A stretch of 64,000 nucleotides of DNA from Bacteroidetes bacterium HGW-Bacteroidetes-2. Its GTDB lineage: Bacteria; Bacteroidota; Bacteroidia; Flavobacteriales; Flavobacteriaceae. The notes beneath the pieces were generated by a model that saw only the letters and a list, made by a program, of their open reading frames with translations, was not told the DNA's origin and did no database searches. The stretch covers positions 83,034-147,033 of the forward strand of contig PHDJ01000005.1 in NCBI GenBank assembly GCA_002842575.1. Direction: 5' to 3'. Made by a program: the position numbers and the translations under genes. Every line of letters starts with the position of its first letter. The stretch's first letter is position 1. Shown here one piece after another: positions 62,557 to 64,000 of the stretch.

Positions 62557-63372
62557 ATGGTTTACGCGCCAAATAATAAAATGTTGAATAGTAACAAGTA
62601 TACTTTAAAAGCCGAAAATTTGTCTATTGGCTATTTCCATAAAAGTGGAAACCATATTGTGGCAAAGGATATCCATTTTGCTTTAGCACAAGGCGAGTTG
62701 GTAGGCTTGGTGGGTGCAAACGGTGTCGGAAAATCGACCTTACTTAGAACGCTAAGCAAAGTGCAAAATAAGCTTGAAGGAACCATTAAAATAGAAGGGA
62801 AAAATATAAATAGCTATACTTTTGAAGAATTAGCAACAACCCTAAGCGTCGTTTTAACCGAGCACCCTGCATCAAAAAACCTTACAGTACTAGAACTTAT
62901 TGCTTTAGGAAGGCAACCTTACACCAATTGGCTAGGCACGTTAACTAAAAAAGACAAAGAAAAAATTCTACAAGCAATACAAGCTACCGAAGTAGAACCA
63001 CTAAAACACAGAAAGTGCTATGAGCTAAGCGATGGACAAATGCAGCGCGTTATGATTGCCCGCGCTTTGGCACAAGACACCCCAATTATTATTCTGGATG
63101 AACCAACCACACATTTAGACATTTACCACCGAGCTTACATTTTAAAATTGCTTAAAAATTTAGCTTCCACCACCCAAAAAACCATTTTATTTTCAACCCA
63201 CGAAATAGATTTGGCAATTCAACTTTGTGATAAAATGATCGTGATGGATCAAGAAACTACCTACTTTGACGACCCTTGTACTCTGATAGCGCAAAATCGC
63301 TTTTCTTCATTATTCCCGAAAGATTTAATTGATTTTGACGAAAAAACAGGTAGTTTTAAGATTGTGAGGTGA
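62557..63372 (+). CDS. ABC transporter ATP-binding protein (FecE/BtuD-like)
   Basis: The 271-residue ATPase of the import system has Walker A VGANGVGKSTLLRTL near 52, the signature LSDGQMQRVMIARAL near 152, Walker B IIILDEPTTHLD near 175 and the H-loop STHEIDLAIQ near 210. The signature reads LSDGQ rather than LSGGQ, which is common in FecE/BtuD-type proteins. The ATG at 62557 is 34 bases after the permease stop; the ATG at 62581 is an alternative. It powers corrinoid import with the permease and the BtuF-like protein. Confidence 0.93.
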   Translation: MVYAPNNKMLNSNKYTLKAENLSIGYFHKSGNHIVAKDIHFALAQGELVGLVGANGVGKSTLLRTLSKVQNKLEGTIKIEGKNINSYTFEELATTLSVVLTEHPASKNLTVLELIALGRQPYTNWLGTLTKKDKEKILQAIQATEVEPLKHRKCYELSDGQMQRVMIARALAQDTPIIILDEPTTHLDIYHRAYILKLLKNLASTTQKTILFSTHEIDLAIQLCDKMIVMDQETTYFDDPCTLIAQNRFSSLFPKDLIDFDEKTGSFKIVR

Positions 63373-63785
63373 ATAATTTATTCAAAGGAGACAATTTTTA
63401 ATGAACTTTGAGGATAAAAACTTTTCGCATTGGCCAAAACACTCCCCGCAAAACCAAGGCAGCACGCATGCCACTTATAAAACGCCTCCTAATCTGTTTG
63501 TGTGCGCATTATTTTAAAATAAGCAGAATAATAAGGGCAACTCTTTTAAAACCGAAAAAGGTTTTAAAAGACCGCGCTATCCGCTATATCTTTTTTTGAA
63601 AAAACAAAAAAAGGATGCCGCTCCTATCGCTGTTGCAGGAAAGGGACACGCTATTAATTTCTTGAAAATTAAATAAGTACAAACCAATATATTTTTAATT
63701 TTCTTGGGGTTTTTATTTTGCTTGAAAAAGTGTTTTTTAAATAGGTAAAAACTACTAAAAGGGGTACATTTTTAGGTTTATTTTT
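63373..63785. other. Gene-free region after the corrinoid ABC operon
   Basis: The only open frame (about 63 codons on the plus strand) has no family resemblance and is basic and biased. The region contains a perfect 11-bp hairpin at 63543-63570 and two related GC-rich blocks (CCGCGCTATCCGCT near 63572 and CCGCTCCTATCGCT near 63620). I see no tRNA or transposase. It may be intergenic debris beside the RHS fragment. Confidence 0.5.
63543..63570. repeat. 11-bp perfect hairpin
   Basis: CTTTTAAAACC and GGTTTTAAAAG arms surround the loop GAAAAA. It has no downstream T-run, so it is not a standard terminator. Confidence 0.6.
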
Positions 63786-63862
63786 CATACACTATCCATA
63801 CACTATCCATACACTATCCATAGAGTATCTATGGAGTATCTATGGAGTATCTATGAAGTATC
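63786..63862. repeat. Tandem array of seven 11-bp units
   Basis: Units run end to end: three CATACACTATC, one CATAGAGTATC, two TATGGAGTATC and one TATGAAGTATC (77 bp). The change from the ACACT to the GAGT series creates a palindrome CCATAGA-GTA-TCTATGG at 63818-63834. The array lies directly before the RHS fragment. Confidence 0.9.
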
Positions 63863-64000
63863 TTTTTTATCGACAAAAATAAAGGCATAACCGAAATTTC
63901 CTATAACCACTTGAACCTCCCTAAAAAAATTACATTTGGAACACAAGGCACTATGACTTACCTTTACGATGCCACCGGACAAAAACTCAAAAAAACCATG
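63863..64000 (+). pseudogene. RHS-repeat core fragment (cut by window end)
   Basis: The frame through the last 138 bases reads DKNKGITEISYNHLNLP, then KKITFGTQGTMTYLYDATGQ and KLKKTM. This is a typical RHS/YD-repeat core as in flavobacterial RHS polymorphic toxins. A TGA at 63854-63856 lies in frame just upstream and no start codon comes before GITEI, so the 5' part of an RHS gene is missing. It is therefore either the remnant of an RHS gene or a displaced C-terminal cassette. The 3' end is outside the window. Confidence 0.7.

Noticed and set aside
63408..63599. Plus-strand open frame of 63 codons after the ABC operon
   Set aside because: It covers the hairpin and GC-rich blocks, is highly basic, has no family match and no promoter element near its start.
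63786..63862. CRISPR array at the 11-bp repeats
   Set aside because: Units are only 11 bp, directly adjacent with no unique spacers, and no cas genes are nearby.

Overview
The window is AT-rich and looks like a chromosome segment from a member of the Bacteroidota, most likely family Flavobacteriaceae. Three things support this. Upstream regions repeatedly carry the Bacteroidota -7 element TAnnTTTG, and Shine-Dalgarno sequences are almost absent. Secreted proteins end in type IX secretion (T9SS) sorting domains. The gene content is also typical: a menaquinone cluster, single-chain SdaA, TonB receptors, CocE and DUF885 peptidases, and DUF2853. No rRNA, tRNA, CRISPR array or complete insertion sequence was seen.

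Layout. 1-5 kb: the 5' end of a capsule/exopolysaccharide export lipoprotein, an Uup-type ABC-F ATPase, an LpxL-type acyltransferase and GlmM. 5-16 kb: ACP phosphodiesterase, gamma-glutamyltransferase, an unknown membrane protein, UvrA, a LOG-family protein, a T9SS-exported nuclease-like protein and a large peptidase-like/barrel protein. 16-22.5 kb: an S1-domain protein, DUF2853, menaquinone genes (thioesterase, MenF, MenD), an esterase and a secreted LRR protein. 22.6-31 kb: DnaK, an OmpW-like protein, UmuC with an unusual UmuD-like partner, SdaA, two small minus-strand genes, PanB and an RluA-type synthase. 31-38.5 kb (minus strand): a membrane protein/histidine kinase/response regulator module, then a DUF2891 / Nramp-like / pxpA / pxpB / pxpC operon for 5-oxoproline use. 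38.5-45 kb: aldehyde dehydrogenase, a GNAT-nitrilase fusion, a YifB/ComM ATPase and a T9SS-exported subtilase. 45-57 kb (minus strand): a tight run NeuB-like / TilS / DsbD / CocE-like / DUF885, then a TlpA-like protein, a decayed Na/Pi cotransporter and a Ca2+-type P-ATPase. 57-63.4 kb: a SnoaL-like protein and a corrinoid uptake locus, in which a TonB receptor behind a cobalamin riboswitch lies divergent from a binding protein, permease and ATPase. 63.4-64 kb: no intact gene, but hairpins, a 7 x 11-bp tandem repeat and an RHS-core fragment cut by the window end.

How the genes connect. The last large locus forms one corrinoid import route: the outer-membrane receptor hands substrate to the BtuF-like lipoprotein, and the FecCD-type permease plus ATPase carry it across the inner membrane. 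Only the receptor transcript carries the riboswitch. The pxp operon pairs the three-subunit oxoprolinase with a transporter-like protein that lacks the usual Nramp metal residues.

Most notable observations. (1) A palindromic element of about 66 bp, flanked by a 4-bp direct repeat, sits inside the P4 loop of the cobalamin riboswitch. (2) The UmuD-like protein has lost the cleavage-site residue, the catalytic Ser and the catalytic Lys at exactly the E. coli positions 24, 60 and 97, next to an apparently intact UmuC. (3) A Na/Pi-cotransporter remnant is disrupted at a C8 tract and by a TGG-to-TAG change. (4) Several starts can be corrected because the -7 promoter element lies inside the longest open frame.
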